From positions 62,001 to 126,000 of the forward strand of contig NZ_CAKMNW010000005.1 of the NCBI RefSeq assembly GCF_927904885.1: 64,000 bases of DNA, in the 5' to 3' direction. The notes under the pieces are model-generated. The model made no database searches. It saw only the letters and a list, made by a program, of their open reading frames with translations, and was not told the origin of the DNA. The position numbers and the translations under genes are program-made. Every line of letters starts with the position of its first letter. Position 1 is the first letter of the stretch. The stretch comes from Candidatus Nitrotoga sp. M5 (GTDB lineage Bacteria; Pseudomonadota; Gammaproteobacteria; Burkholderiales; Gallionellaceae). Positions 1 through 10,154 of this stretch are shown in pieces.

Positions 1-504
1 GACTTAGGGTTGTCGCGCGAACGATTGATGGCGATAGGCTTGTCTCTGGGTGCGGACGTGCCGGTGTTTGTGTTTGGCGAAAACGCCTATGCAGAAGGCG
101 TAGGCGAGCAATTGCAGGCCTACGTTGTGCCGGATGCATGGTATGTGGTGTTGTTCCCGCCAGTGCATGTTGCTACGGAAAAGGTATTTGCGCACTTGGA
201 TTTTTCGAACTTGGAATTGACACGGGATGCGATTTCCCTCAGAATTCGCGGCCTTCCGTTACGGCTACCACACAACGATCTGCAATCTGTCGTATGTGGT
301 TTATATCCGGAAGTGGCGCGACACCTTGTTTGGCTTGAGAAATTTGCGCAAGCTAGGATGAGTGGTTCTGGTGCTTGTGTGTTTTCGGAGTTTGTTACCG
401 AGGCACAGGCGCAAGCAGTCATAGAACATTTGCCGTCAAATATGCGCGGGATTGTAGCGCGCGGTTTACCGCATCACCCATTGCGAGATTTTGCCGTAAT
501 GTGA
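1..504 (+). CDS. ispE: 4-diphosphocytidyl-2-C-methyl-D-erythritol kinase, 3' part
   Basis: The window opens inside this gene, so only about 167 C-terminal codons are seen and the start lies outside. IspE is a GHMP-family kinase that phosphorylates the 2-hydroxyl of CDP-methylerythritol in the MEP isoprenoid pathway in the cytoplasm. The phosphate-binding stretch GLSLGADVPVF is near the left end, and the C-terminal GHMP motif MSGSGACVF is at about visible residue 120. The tRNA-Gln and prs genes follow at once, a common betaproteobacterial order. The reading frame is open from base 1. The family assignment is secure. Confidence 0.93.
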   Translation, partial: DLGLSRERLMAIGLSLGADVPVFVFGENAYAEGVGEQLQAYVVPDAWYVVLFPPVHVATEKVFAHLDFSNLELTRDAISLRIRGLPLRLPHNDLQSVVCGLYPEVARHLVWLEKFAQARMSGSGACVFSEFVTEAQAQAVIEHLPSNMRGIVARGLPHHPLRDFAVM

Positions 505-517
505 AATACAAGATTAT

Positions 518-592
518 TGGGGAGTCGCCAAGTGGTAAGGCACCGGATTTTGATTCCGGCATTCGTAGGTTCGATCCCTACCTCTCCAGCCA
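518..592 (+). tRNA. tRNA-Gln (anticodon TTG)
   Basis: A complete cloverleaf can be drawn by eye. The acceptor arm TGGGGAG (518-524) pairs with CTCTCCA (582-588, one G-T pair). The anticodon stem CCGGA/TCCGG encloses the loop TTTTGAT with anticodon TTG. The T arm is GTAGG/CCTAC around TTCGATC. The CCA end is encoded (590-592). It lies 13 bases after ispE and before prs, a syntenic position for tRNA-Gln in betaproteobacteria. Confidence 0.96.
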
Positions 593-650
593 GTTTTAAG
601 AATGTTGCTTGTTTGGGGCGCTTGCGCCCATTTCTATTTTTAAGGGGAGC

Positions 651-1604
651 ATGGTGACCGACGACAGCTTGATGGTGTTCACCGGCAATGCCAATCCTAA
701 GCTTGCACAAAATGTAGCGCAGCACCTGAATATTCAGCTTGGACAAGCCACCGTTGGCCGTTTTTCAGACGGCGAGGTACTGATAGAAATTCATGACAAC
801 GTGCGTGGCAAAGATGTGTTCGTACTGCAATCAACATGTGCCCCTACCAACGATAGCCTGATGGAAGTGTTGGTAATGGTGGATGCGCTTAAACGCGCTT
901 CTGCCGGGCGTATCATCGCTGCATTACCCTATTTTGGCTATGCTCGGCAAGATCGACGTCCTCGATCTGCGCGTGTAGCAATTACTGCCAAGGTGGTGGC
1001 GAACATGCTTGGTGGTGTTGGCGTGGATCGCGTTCTAACTATGGATTTGCATTCGGATCAGATACAGGGATTTTTCGACATTCCTGTGGACAATATTTAC
1101 GCTAGCCCGATTTTGTTGGCAGATGTGCGGAAGCATAATTACCAAAATCTGGTGATAGTTTCGCCGGACGTGGGCGGTGTTGTGCGTGCGCGTGCATTGG
1201 CCAAGCGTTTGGAAGCTGATCTCACTATCATCGACAAGCGTCGCCCCAAACCCAATGAGGCCAAGGTGATGAACATCATTGGTGAAGTGGTAGGCCGAAC
1301 CTGTTTGATTATGGATGACTTGGTAGATACTGGTAATACTTTATGCGAGGCTGCCGATGCACTGAAAGCCAAGGGTGCAGAGAAGGTGGTGGCGTATTGC
1401 ACACACCCAGTGCTGTCAGGCTCGGCGATTGAGCGCATAGAAAATTCTGCAATAGATGAACTTGTCGTGACCGACACAATCCCGCTGCGGAAGGAGGCTA
1501 TAGCTTGTAAGCGTATCCGCCAGCTGAGCGTGGCTGAACTGCTGGCCGAAACAATGCGTCGCGTCCATGCAGAAGAGTCCGTCAGTTCATTATTTGTAGA
1601 ATAG
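651..1604 (+). CDS. prs: Ribose-phosphate pyrophosphokinase (PRPP synthetase)
   Basis: Makes 5-phosphoribosyl-1-pyrophosphate from ribose 5-phosphate and ATP for purine, pyrimidine, histidine, tryptophan and NAD synthesis. The protein of about 317 residues matches the class I family in length. It carries the flexible-loop and catalytic stretch [10 protein letters not shown], the metal-binding segment around [11 protein letters not shown], and the PRPP loop [13 protein letters not shown]. The ATG at 651 is preferred over an upstream TTG at 609 because it has a strong AAGGGGAG site just before it and matches the usual N-terminus. A hairpin separates it from rplY, so co-transcription with rplY is possible but not shown. 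Confidence 0.96.
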   Translation: MVTDDSLMVFTGNANPKLAQNVAQHLNIQLGQATVGRFSDGEVLIEIHDNVRGKDVFVLQSTCAPTNDSLMEVLVMVDALKRASAGRIIAALPYFGYARQDRRPRSARVAITAKVVANMLGGVGVDRVLTMDLHSDQIQGFFDIPVDNIYASPILLADVRKHNYQNLVIVSPDVGGVVRARALAKRLEADLTIIDKRRPKPNEAKVMNIIGEVVGRTCLIMDDLVDTGNTLCEAADALKAKGAEKVVAYCTHPVLSGSAIERIENSAIDELVVTDTIPLRKEAIACKRIRQLSVAELLAETMRRVHAEESVSSLFVE

Positions 1605-1609
1605 TTTTT

Positions 1610-1632
1610 GTGGCCGTCATATTGGCGGCCAC
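1610..1632 (+). other. Hairpin between prs and rplY
   Basis: GTGGCCG (1610-1616) pairs with CGGCCAC (1626-1632), with a short loop. No run of T follows, so it is not a typical intrinsic terminator. It could stabilise the mRNA end or modulate readthrough into rplY. Its role is unknown. Confidence 0.4.
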
Positions 1633-1687
1633 GTAACCTGGGATTGCCTGGTCGCGGGTGATCCCGAATTTGAAGTGGAGAAACAAA

Positions 1688-2335
1688 ATGAAAATTGAAC
1701 TAAGCGCAATATCCCGCAAGGCGCAAGGAACGGGTGCGAGCCGCCGTCTGCGCAAGGCTGGGCGCGTACCTGGTATCGTGTATGGTGGCACTGAGCCTGC
1801 GCTGATTGATCTTGATCACAACACCCTGTATTACAGCCTGCGTAAGGAAGGGATCCATGCTTCTATCCTGACACTAGATTTGGATGGGAAAAAGGAAAAG
1901 GTGCTGCTTCGCGATTTTCAAATGCACCCATTTCGCCAGCAAGTGCAGCATATCGATTTTCAGCGTGTGGAAGAAAATAAGAAGATCCATATGAAAGTGC
2001 CATTGCACTTTATAAATGCCGATACTGCCCCTGGGGTGAAACTGAGCGGAGGTGTCGTTTCTCACGTAATGAATGATCTGAATGTTGCTTGCTTGCCGGC
2101 TGACTTGCCTGAATTTATTGAGGTTGATTTGTCCACGCTGGCGTTAGGTCATCCGATCCATGTATCTGACCTTATTCTACCGAAAGGTATAGAAGCGGCA
2201 GGTATTCATATTGAAAATGCCGTAGTGGCTACCGTTCAGGTACCGCGTGGCGCGGTTGAAGCAGAAGCACTGGCAGCGGCTGAAGCTGCCGCCGCTGCTG
2301 CTGCCGATGCGAAAGCTGCGGCAAAACCTGACTAG
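1688..2335 (+). CDS. rplY: 50S ribosomal protein L25 (bL25, long Ctc form)
   Basis: Binds 5S rRNA in the large ribosomal subunit. At about 215 residues it is the long form with an N-terminal L25 domain (about residues 5-95, containing [16 protein letters not shown]) and a C-terminal TL5/CTC beta domain (about 100-185), not the short enteric L25. The tail is an alanine- and glutamate-rich low-complexity stretch. The ATG at 1688 follows GTGGAGAAACAAA and matches the family N-terminus; an upstream ATG at 1658 would add ten unrelated residues. An intrinsic terminator lies directly downstream. Confidence 0.95.
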   Translation: MKIELSAISRKAQGTGASRRLRKAGRVPGIVYGGTEPALIDLDHNTLYYSLRKEGIHASILTLDLDGKKEKVLLRDFQMHPFRQQVQHIDFQRVEENKKIHMKVPLHFINADTAPGVKLSGGVVSHVMNDLNVACLPADLPEFIEVDLSTLALGHPIHVSDLILPKGIEAAGIHIENAVVATVQVPRGAVEAEALAAAEAAAAAAADAKAAAKPD

Positions 2336-2355
2336 TATAAGCATCACAACTAAAA

Positions 2356-2393
2356 ACCCGCCATGCATTCAGTGAGTGTATGGCGGGTTTTTT
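2356..2393 (+). terminator. Intrinsic terminator after rplY
   Basis: ACCCGCCAT (2356-2364) pairs with ATGGCGGGT (2380-2388) and is followed by a run of T to 2393. The stem is perfect over nine pairs. It lies between rplY and pth. Confidence 0.9.
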
Positions 2394-2433
2394 AACATGT
2401 CATGAACGGTTTTTCACATGGTGTACATTTCAA

Positions 2434-3009
2434 ATGAGTGAAATCAAGTTAATTGTCGGGCTGGGTAACCCCGGTCGTGAATATGATTTTACACGGCACA
2501 ACGCTGGATTCTGGTGGGTAGACACATTCGCTCGCATGCACCCATTCACTTTCAAGGCAGAAAATAAGTTTCACGGTTTGGTCGCGCGCGGCCAGATGGA
2601 AGGTCGTGAATTATTCCTGCTCAAGCCGCAAACCTTTATGAATGTCAGTGGCCGTGCAGTGGGGGCGCTGTCACAGTTCTACAAAATCGAACCGCGACAC
2701 ATCTTGGTGGTGCATGATGAACTTGATTTATTGCCTGGCGGCGTCAAGCTTAAACTCGGCGGTGGTCATGGCGGACACAACGGTTTGAAGGACATCTTTG
2801 CGCATCTTGGCACGCGCGATTTTTGGAGGTTGCGCATCGGTATCGGTCATCCGGGTGAACGTGCAGACGTTGTTAATTACGTGCTGGATGCCCCGCGCCG
2901 TGATGAGACGGAGTTAATCGAGCATGCTATGCAACGTGCGCTGAATGTGGTTTCCCTGATAGTCGATGGCAAGCAGGAAGCGGCAATGCTGAAGTTGCAC
3001 AGTCATTAA
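2434..3009 (+). CDS. pth: Peptidyl-tRNA hydrolase
   Basis: Cleaves the ester bond of peptidyl-tRNAs that drop off the ribosome, recycling tRNA. The 191-residue protein has the normal family length. Catalytic and substrate-binding positions are visible: N12 in GLGNPG, H22 in TRHNAGF, N70, D95 in VVHDELDL and N116 in GGHNGLKDI. The ATG at 2434 is chosen because it begins at the conserved MSEIKLIVGLGNPG; the frame is open further upstream but that part overlaps the rplY terminator. It is followed 16 bases later by ychF, and pth-ychF is a conserved pair. Confidence 0.96.
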   Translation: MSEIKLIVGLGNPGREYDFTRHNAGFWWVDTFARMHPFTFKAENKFHGLVARGQMEGRELFLLKPQTFMNVSGRAVGALSQFYKIEPRHILVVHDELDLLPGGVKLKLGGGHGGHNGLKDIFAHLGTRDFWRLRIGIGHPGERADVVNYVLDAPRRDETELIEHAMQRALNVVSLIVDGKQEAAMLKLHSH

Positions 3010-3025
3010 TTTTTAAGGAATATTC

Positions 3026-4117
3026 ATGAGTCTGAAATGCGGAATCGTCGGTCTGCCGAATGTGGGCAAGTCCACCTTATTCAATGCACTGACCAAGGCG
3101 GGTATAGCGGCGGAGAACTATCCGTTCTGTACGATTGAGCCTAACGTTGGCATTGTGGAAGTTCCGGATGCACGGATGCAAGCCCTGGCCGAAATCGTCA
3201 AGCCGCAGAAAATGCAATATGCCATCACAGAATTCGTGGATATCGCCGGGTTGGTGGCTGGGGCATCCAAGGGCGAAGGCTTGGGTAATCAATTCCTTGC
3301 CAATATTCGTGAAACCGATGGTATTTTGAATGTGGTGCGCTGTTTCGAGGATGAAGACGTCATTCACGTGGCGGGCAAAGTCGATCCAATTTCCGACGTT
3401 GAAACGATTGTAACGGAACTGGCGCTGGCAGATATGACAACGGTTGAAAAAGCCCAGTTACGTAACACCAAGCTTGCCCGCTCCGGCGACAAAGAAGCTG
3501 TTAAATTTGGCGAGTTGCTGGATCAAGTTGCTGAACATTTAAACCAAGGCAAGCCTGCGCGTATGATGAAACTGGATGCGGCGCAGCTTGCCTTACTTAA
3601 GCCACTGTGCCTACTCACAATTAAGCCGGCCATGTACGTGGCCAACGTGGCTGAAGATGGTTTCAAAAATAATCCATTATTGACTCGGCTGGAAGAATTC
3701 GCCGAACGTGAAGGTGCGCCGGTAGTGGCGATTTGTGCAGCGCTGGAATCGGAAATTTCAGAGCTTTCAGATGAGGATAAAGTAGAGTTTCTGGCCGATA
3801 TCGGTTTGACAGAACCAGGTTTAAATCGATTAATTCGCGTGGCATACAAGTTGTTGGGTTTGCAAACCTACTTTACCGCTGGAGTGAAAGAGGTGCGCGC
3901 TTGGACGATACACGCAGGCGATACCGCACCGCAGGCTGCGGGCGTCATTCATAATGATTTCGAGCATGGTTTTATACGCGCCGAAGTGATCAGTTATGAT
4001 GATTTCGTTGCTCATAAGGGCGAGGCGGGCGCGAAAGAGAAAGGAAAGATGCGCTTGGAAGGCAAGGGCTATTTAGTGCAGGATGGCGATGTTATGCACT
4101 TCCGCTTTAACGTCTAA
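3026..4117 (+). CDS. ychF: Redox- and translation-associated P-loop ATPase/GTPase YchF
   Basis: A member of the OBG family of P-loop NTPases that binds ribosomes and is linked to the oxidative stress response. The 363-residue protein shows the G1 loop [14 protein letters not shown] near the N-terminus, the G3-type [20 protein letters not shown], and a C-terminal TGS-like region ending in the typical [18 protein letters not shown]. The start has an AAGGAATATTC site. It is the last gene of the pth-ychF pair and ends just before an intrinsic terminator. Confidence 0.95.
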   Translation: MSLKCGIVGLPNVGKSTLFNALTKAGIAAENYPFCTIEPNVGIVEVPDARMQALAEIVKPQKMQYAITEFVDIAGLVAGASKGEGLGNQFLANIRETDGILNVVRCFEDEDVIHVAGKVDPISDVETIVTELALADMTTVEKAQLRNTKLARSGDKEAVKFGELLDQVAEHLNQGKPARMMKLDAAQLALLKPLCLLTIKPAMYVANVAEDGFKNNPLLTRLEEFAEREGAPVVAICAALESEISELSDEDKVEFLADIGLTEPGLNRLIRVAYKLLGLQTYFTAGVKEVRAWTIHAGDTAPQAAGVIHNDFEHGFIRAEVISYDDFVAHKGEAGAKEKGKMRLEGKGYLVQDGDVMHFRFNV

Positions 4118-4161
4118 CCATTTTTGATGTTTTGTGATATGGCATGAGGAAACAAATAAGT

Positions 4162-4187
4162 AAACCCCGGTAATTCGGGGTTTTTTT
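4162..4187 (+). terminator. Intrinsic terminator after ychF
   Basis: AAACCCCG (4162-4169) pairs with CGGGGTTT (4176-4183), with a six-base loop and a run of seven T (4181-4187). It closes the left housekeeping block. Confidence 0.9.
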
Positions 4188-4290
4188 ATCTGAGTTGTTT
4201 CTATTCGTTTTCTGGCTCCTCATAAACCACTTTAGACGCTGTGGCGTGTATAGCCGCCCTAGAGAGATTGGGTAAAAACTTTAAAACAAG

Positions 4291-7257
4291 TCAAATAGGA
4301 GCACACATGACCACCCCTTCATCGATCCAACCGCGCGCGATGACATCCTGAATGGCAGCCGCAGTACTGGAAATACGATGATTGCTGTCGACCCCGCGGG
4401 CAAACCCATTGTTATAGGCCCGATAGACTGGTACTGACCCGGTCGGACATACACCATTGGTCGGTGGAGACGAGATAAAATCCAGGCTTTCAAAATTCCA
4501 GCGCTTCTGTGTAGCGGGTGCAATGGCCTGAAGCTGCTTAAGGCCATCACATTCAGCACCCGCTAATGTATAGAAATGCGAATTGGGACCGGGGATCTGG
4601 CTGCCATAGAAGCGGCAAATGGGTGTACTACCGCCCGACTTGAAACTATTTCCGGTGCGAATCCAGCCAGGTCCCGCGCTACCCTCGTCGATAGCCGCAG
4701 CCTCAGTGGCGTCGGCGGTGATGAAATAGTGATCCAGATTGGTATTGTAAAATTCAACGACCGGCATACTGGCGAGCGCTCCACTCAGATCATAGCGAGC
4801 CAGAACAGCACTCGTCGCATCCTGTCCCGCAACGAGTAAACGAGAATTGGCATCGAGCGCCAGCGCTTCAACGCTCAACATGCCGGGTAACGGAAACGCG
4901 CCACCGATGCCAAAACTCGTATCAAAACTGTTATTCGGAAGCAGGCGATATAGCGCTGCCGAACTCGTTCCGTCAACGTAACGGTTGCCCGCTATCACCA
5001 CACTGGCGTCGGGTAATGCTGTAACACTCCAATTGGATTGATCTTGACCTACAAACAAATTGTGTGCCCCGATCAGCAGGCCATTGCTGGAAATCCGAAT
5101 CATGAGCAGCGATGCGCTTGAAGAACCAGATGGTACGTTTCGAATGCCAGCTAGCAGGGAACCATCGCTCAGTGAGAGCAAGGAGAGTGATGCAATGGAG
5201 AATGGATCGGCAAAAACATAGGCAAACTTACCGCCTGTTCCAAACGAAGCTACCGGCAACCCATGCGAATCGACTTTATATAGACGCAGGTTCTGATTCG
5301 TCAGTACGGCAACGATCACTGAGCCATCGCCAAGCAAAACCAGATCCGCATAGCGCGAACGCTCCTCGGCAGACAACGGGAATTCGATTTTACCGCCTGC
5401 GCCGAAACTCAGGTCAGGCGTGCCATCCGACATTGTCTGCTGCAAAACTGCAGTTCCATCGTTCGTTGTCGTTCCGTAAAGCAAGCGCCCATCTGGACGA
5501 ACGGCCAACGCAATATCCATATTGGCATTCGACGGTGGTGCAAGAGCGGGTGCGAATCCAGCGTCGAGCACTCCGGCAGAGTTAAGTTGAAACGCTGTGA
5601 TTCTGCCAAACTGACCAGCACTTCCGGCTGCGGTTCCAGTCACGACAGTTATTGCACCGCTTTCTTGTTCAGCTGCACGCACCTTACCCATGAAATGTGT
5701 GTATTGCCTAGGTGCCACACGTCCGTTCGTCCCGAATGCAATGTCGGGGGAACCATTTGCCGTCAGGCGTTCCAGCATATAATCAAAGGTCGCGTCTGCA
5801 TCTGAAGTACCTGCAAGCACAACTTTGCCCGAAGTTTCAACCAGTATCGAGTCAATCGTGTCGTTGCTGTATTCGGCATTGTTTACGACGGCGAAGCCAT
5901 CGCCTCGGCCATAGTTGGTTTGGAGTCGCCCGCTGCCATCGAGGCTTGCGACAGCAACATCCGCACCGCGAGAAACGCAAAGCGGGCCGAAGTAGCATAC
6001 CGAGGTCATGGTGGCCGCTGCCGGTACGAGCAAGCCGCCTACGCCATTTGGCAAAACGCCTATGGCGGAGAACAAGATATAGTCGGCAAGTGCAATTGTC
6101 GCAATGCCGGCAGCACCAAAAGCACTATCCAGGACTCCGCTGGCATCGAAGCGACTCACGTGCGCAGTGGTGCCGTCGGCGCCGTAGACGACCTTGGCCA
6201 ATGCAATACTGCCATCACTCAACGCTGCCAATCGAAAATTGTATGAGTTACTGCTGCCGATTTCTAATCGGCCGGTAGTACCGAAAGACGCATCGGCCAA
6301 ACCGCCGGTAGTAACTCGCCACAACATGATTTTGACGTCCCCGAGGGATGGAGCATCGCCCATCAAAAGCAATCCGCCATTAGCGGTGCGCACCATCGTG
6401 ACCGGCTGATCGAAGGGATTGCCCACGTCGTATCCCGAGATTAAACCACCATTTCCAAAGCCAGGGTTAAGTGTGCCAGCAGCCGTCACACGAAGCAGCA
6501 AATATGTGCCGCCACTAAAGGTCGCTCTTGCCATAACTGTAAATCCGCCGTCCGGCTCGGCGACAACTGAAACGCCCGAGGCCATTCCAAAATCCGGGGG
6601 TAGGCCGCTGAGTATCTTTTCGCCGTTCGGCGCATAGATGGAATCACGCACGCCAGCTGAGGTCAGGCGCGTAAGTTGCAATGCAAATTGCGGTCCTTGA
6701 GTGACGTCCGAGACGATCAGCAGACCGCCGTCCGACTGTTGCACGAAGCGCGACGTTGAGGTTCCTCCCATACTGAAAAAACCTTGCGTGCCAAAGCTGG
6801 TGTCAATATCGCCGGCCGCCGTGAGACGGGTCAGTACATAGTCGCTCGCAGCAGATCCATTTATAAGTATGGAGCCATCGGCACCCTGCTCGAGTTGTTG
6901 GATTCCGTAATAGCCTTCATTGGGCAGGTCGAACAAAGCAACGCCACTCAGGCCAAAAGAGGGATCAGGGACACCGTTCGGGAGTAGTCGGAGAACAAAA
7001 GCGTGCGATTGCCTTCCCGATGTCCAACCGGCAAGCAGCAACTTGCCGTCGCGCTGCAGGGCATATGCGGATGGCTTATCCTCCGCGCCGGCGGGCACCC
7101 CAATGCGTACGATACCGCTGCTGCCGAACGAGCTGTCGAGCACTGGCGCTGCATGTGCTTCAATCATCGTGGCATTAAACGCGATGAGCGCAAAAAATAT
7201 CGCGAATATTTTTTTTGTTGCTACCGTCCTGAATACCTTCAGTAGACTCAACATCAT
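4291..7257 (-). CDS. Exported delta-60-repeat protein with C-terminal DUF5648-like domain
   Basis: A 988-residue protein with an N-terminal signal peptide (hydrophobic core about 16-32, cleavage near AHA-AP). The body to about residue 820 consists of many repeats of about 50-60 residues with the pattern LxxDGxLLxAG and DxSFGxxG, the hallmark of delta-60 repeats, expected to fold as beta-propellers. The last 155 residues (VEFYNTNLDHYFIT, then CRFYGSQIPGPNSHFYT) resemble DUF5648, often found at the C-terminus of secreted proteins. The start has an AAGGGAAA site. It stands alone and is divergent from the gene at 7513. Function is unknown; a cell-surface or secreted binding role is inference. Confidence 0.8.
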   Translation of the reverse strand: MMLSLLKVFRTVATKKIFAIFFALIAFNATMIEAHAAPVLDSSFGSSGIVRIGVPAGAEDKPSAYALQRDGKLLLAGWTSGRQSHAFVLRLLPNGVPDPSFGLSGVALFDLPNEGYYGIQQLEQGADGSILINGSAASDYVLTRLTAAGDIDTSFGTQGFFSMGGTSTSRFVQQSDGGLLIVSDVTQGPQFALQLTRLTSAGVRDSIYAPNGEKILSGLPPDFGMASGVSVVAEPDGGFTVMARATFSGGTYLLLRVTAAGTLNPGFGNGGLISGYDVGNPFDQPVTMVRTANGGLLLMGDAPSLGDVKIMLWRVTTGGLADASFGTTGRLEIGSSNSYNFRLAALSDGSIALAKVVYGADGTTAHVSRFDASGVLDSAFGAAGIATIALADYILFSAIGVLPNGVGGLLVPAAATMTSVCYFGPLCVSRGADVAVASLDGSGRLQTNYGRGDGFAVVNNAEYSNDTIDSILVETSGKVVLAGTSDADATFDYMLERLTANGSPDIAFGTNGRVAPRQYTHFMGKVRAAEQESGAITVVTGTAAGSAGQFGRITAFQLNSAGVLDAGFAPALAPPSNANMDIALAVRPDGRLLYGTTTNDGTAVLQQTMSDGTPDLSFGAGGKIEFPLSAEERSRYADLVLLGDGSVIVAVLTNQNLRLYKVDSHGLPVASFGTGGKFAYVFADPFSIASLSLLSLSDGSLLAGIRNVPSGSSSASLLMIRISSNGLLIGAHNLFVGQDQSNWSVTALPDASVVIAGNRYVDGTSSAALYRLLPNNSFDTSFGIGGAFPLPGMLSVEALALDANSRLLVAGQDATSAVLARYDLSGALASMPVVEFYNTNLDHYFITADATEAAAIDEGSAGPGWIRTGNSFKSGGSTPICRFYGSQIPGPNSHFYTLAGAECDGLKQLQAIAPATQKRWNFESLDFISSPPTNGVCPTGSVPVYRAYNNGFARGVDSNHRISSTAAAIQDVIARGWIDEGVVMCAPI

Positions 7258-7512
7258 TTTCCCTTATCAATATGCGCACAGTCATGAACAGAAACGCCAT
7301 GTCATCAAGGCGCCGTAAAATTTAGATGGATGCCAGCCATTTATGGATGAGTGTATCAAGGAATGTCCTCTTGAAGCGGAATGTCAAAGTGATAAGATTT
7401 AGATTGCCGCATGAAGTATTATTCGAGGGTCAGATGTCCTGCACTAAGCCAGCATTGGCTGTTGTCCTTCGAAATTGAATTCGTCTACCTTCTACAAAAC
7501 ATTGAGCAGAAC

Positions 7513-9921
7513 ATGAAAACTCCCTTTAGCACAAAGCGGCAATCAGTAATTTTTCTGACATCAACCCTTGTGCTGTTGCTGTGTGGAGGTGGTTACATGA
7601 CGATAAAAGAATATCGTCCACAATGGTTTCACACCCCAGCAATAGTTACGAATTCACAAGCCACAATAGCTACGAATATTTCAACAACGCCAATCATCGG
7701 ATTCGTCGACAAATTGAACGATGAATCTATTGATGGCGGGAAAATTTCCGTGCTCGGATGGGCTGTGAGTCAAGCTGGTATTGCACGTGTAGAGTTGGTG
7801 CTGAACGGTGAGCTTAGAATACCGCTTACCATAGCTTTGCCACGCGCGGACGTGGCTCAGGCCTACCCAGGCTTTCCAGACTCAGGTCAAGCAGGATTCG
7901 AAGGTAAGGTCGAAGTTTCAAACCGACCTATCGAGTTGCAAACATTGGAGTTGATTGTCACTGACAAACAAGGTGGAGAAAGTGTCCTCACTCGGCGCAC
8001 TCTACCGGCATTAAATGCTAAGCAGACATGGTCCGATCTTCTCAAGTTGCGCGAACTGAAGCGTGATGACGTGTTCTATTTCATCATGGCCACCAGTAAC
8101 CTTTCTGGCGGAGGCGCAACGGATGTTGACACTATATTTCGACCCTACGAAAGTGATACCGTTAAGGTCGGCATTAGGGTTCCCATTCTTTATTTGCGTA
8201 CGACCAAAGGCAGGACCAGCGATTACACTTTCGATGCCGACTTTCCATTCAATCGCAAATGCGGCACGCGGGCCATCGCTGAAGACAATCTGCAAGGCGT
8301 TATCGATTACGCGATCAAACACCAGTTGCCTGTATTGTTTACGCTGAATGGCGGGATTTGGGCCGATGCCGCGTGCGACGCACCGGAATGGGATATCAAT
8401 GATGTGCTCGAACAAGATGTCGTCAACTTGCAGTGGAATGAAAAGAATCAGGTGATGGCGGATGATTATCTGAAAAATCTCTCTGGCTCCATGGATTCAC
8501 CCGAACTTGGCCGCTCCTTAACCTTCAACATTTACGCTGAGAAAAATCGACATTATAAAAAACGTAATTTGCAGCATGCCGCGTCCATTATCCGTAAATT
8601 TGCAACACAATACCCGGCACTTTTCATCGGTGTAACCACTGACCCAGATGTGTATTTAAATCCATTTTTTGAGGGTCGGCAATGGTATGACTATAATCCC
8701 GGCACCCTGCGCCAGTTTCGTGAATGGCTGCGCGGAAGCGGGCCATATTCTGGACAGGCGTCGGCGGGCGAACCGGATCTTTCTAGCTACAAAAAAGAAA
8801 GACCGCTGACGCTGGATGACGTGAATGCGCTGAGCGGACGTCAGTTCAAGCGTTGGAAAGATGTTGATCCACCCCGCACATTTCCAGCGACTATTAACCC
8901 ATTCTGGAAAGATGCATGGGTAACAGAGTGGGAGCATTTCCGCCGTCATCTGGTCAAATTACATTATGACGAACTTTCGCAATGGATTGGAGAAGCTGGC
9001 ATAGGCAAGGAATTCATTTATTCTGCACAAGGTTTCATGGCCCCGGATCCGGACCTTATGCCATTTCCAATTCACTTGGACAGCCCCGTGGCAAACACTG
9101 ATATGGGCGGTATGTCAGTTGATGGAGCGATGCCATCCAATGGGCACCTCGGTGCAATTCTCTACGGGCCAAGTGCCGTCAATCAGGTCAGGATGGAAGG
9201 ATCTCAATCGTTATTTTCAGTATTCCGTAAACTCGACCCTGATTGGGCAGTGATCGAACACAATACTGCCGCTTTACGCAATCCGAAACGTCTGGCGAAT
9301 TTTGCTGAGGCTTACCGATCATTAAGGGATATCCATAATTACGGTGCACGTTTCATTTCACCAATGGCATGGAACGGTAGCCGAGGCATATTTGCTGGCC
9401 AAGCCAGCTTTATTGCTTATACAGCGTTACGTGATACACCTTTGGAAGATGCAATAAAGACGTTTATGATCTCGCACGCAAACCTGCCGCGCCGGTCACG
9501 CTTGTGGACCTTTGGCGCCGGAGAGCACGCTGATGGGGACGATTGGCTTCCTTCTGGAAAGACACAGGGTCAGATTGCCCCAGGGAAATTTACCTTAAGC
9601 ACCGTTCTAGGTTCACAAGGTTCACTCGAATCACCGGATGATTTAGCTTTTCAACCGACTAGTTATCAAGCGATCGTCATAAAAATTGCTGAGCCTGAAG
9701 CATTAAAGGAGATTGGGGTGGAAGGACAAAATTCGAATGGAAAATGGATTTCCTTGGTCGCCACCACTGAGTCATCTAAGTTACAACGTGTCAGCGCCGG
9801 TTTGATGTTGCCGCTAGCGGGCCAGTTTGGCGATGCAGAATTTAGACGTATCCGGCTTACCTGGAAGGCCGCCTGGGGAAAGTCGATAATACTGGAGCGG
9901 ATTGCGTTTTATGCCAAGTGA
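7513..9921 (+). CDS. Membrane-anchored exported protein, possible glycoside-hydrolase-like fold, function unknown
   Basis: About 802 residues. An N-terminal hydrophobic segment (about residues 11-28) suggests a signal anchor. Residues about 60-160 look like an Ig-like module (GFVDKLNDES, then GWAVSQAGIARVELVLNG) seen in secreted and carbohydrate-linked proteins. The central region contains alternating strand/helix features and stretches such as PVLFTLNGGIWAD and GLRRFREWLRG-like segments that recall TIM-barrel glycosidases, but I could not place it in a named family. The C-terminus looks beta-rich. The ATG at 7513 is chosen because it precedes the basic and hydrophobic signal; an in-frame ATG at 7411 would put 34 residues before it. 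It may be regulated with the divergent neighbour at 7257. Confidence 0.6.
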   Translation: MKTPFSTKRQSVIFLTSTLVLLLCGGGYMTIKEYRPQWFHTPAIVTNSQATIATNISTTPIIGFVDKLNDESIDGGKISVLGWAVSQAGIARVELVLNGELRIPLTIALPRADVAQAYPGFPDSGQAGFEGKVEVSNRPIELQTLELIVTDKQGGESVLTRRTLPALNAKQTWSDLLKLRELKRDDVFYFIMATSNLSGGGATDVDTIFRPYESDTVKVGIRVPILYLRTTKGRTSDYTFDADFPFNRKCGTRAIAEDNLQGVIDYAIKHQLPVLFTLNGGIWADAACDAPEWDINDVLEQDVVNLQWNEKNQVMADDYLKNLSGSMDSPELGRSLTFNIYAEKNRHYKKRNLQHAASIIRKFATQYPALFIGVTTDPDVYLNPFFEGRQWYDYNPGTLRQFREWLRGSGPYSGQASAGEPDLSSYKKERPLTLDDVNALSGRQFKRWKDVDPPRTFPATINPFWKDAWVTEWEHFRRHLVKLHYDELSQWIGEAGIGKEFIYSAQGFMAPDPDLMPFPIHLDSPVANTDMGGMSVDGAMPSNGHLGAILYGPSAVNQVRMEGSQSLFSVFRKLDPDWAVIEHNTAALRNPKRLANFAEAYRSLRDIHNYGARFISPMAWNGSRGIFAGQASFIAYTALRDTPLEDAIKTFMISHANLPRRSRLWTFGAGEHADGDDWLPSGKTQGQIAPGKFTLSTVLGSQGSLESPDDLAFQPTSYQAIVIKIAEPEALKEIGVEGQNSNGKWISLVATTESSKLQRVSAGLMLPLAGQFGDAEFRRIRLTWKAAWGKSIILERIAFYAK

Positions 9922-10081
9922 GCGCATTAGCAAAGTGATCAAATCCTGATGCTCTGTTTTTGATAACTGTACATTCGAATGGAACACGGAATAAATGGCG
10001 TGTCTCTCAATTTTAACGGTGTGCTGTGCATGGTACGTGACTTCCGTTTTCGAGAAAAACCGCTAGATGAGTAATACCTGC

Positions 10082-10112
10082 AAGCCCAGTTTGTACTGGG
10101 CTTTATTTTTTT
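10082..10112 (+). terminator. Intrinsic terminator downstream of the 802-residue protein gene
   Basis: AAGCCCAGT (10082-10090) pairs with ACTGGGCTT (10095-10103), and the tail is TATTTTTTTC. It lies 160 bases after the stop codon and between two converging genes; the T run favours the plus strand. Confidence 0.8.
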
Positions 10113-10154
10113 CTAGCGCTTTACACTGTATGCGCTGTTCACTCTATTTCTGGC

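Noticed and set aside
5712-6278. 188-residue frame on the plus strand inside the delta-60-repeat gene
   Set aside because: It is antisense to a long clear gene, is arginine-rich in the manner of shadow frames and has no family features.
7411-7512. Longer N-terminus for the 802-residue exported protein
   Set aside because: It would place 34 residues before a good signal anchor, and the ATG at 7513 fits better.
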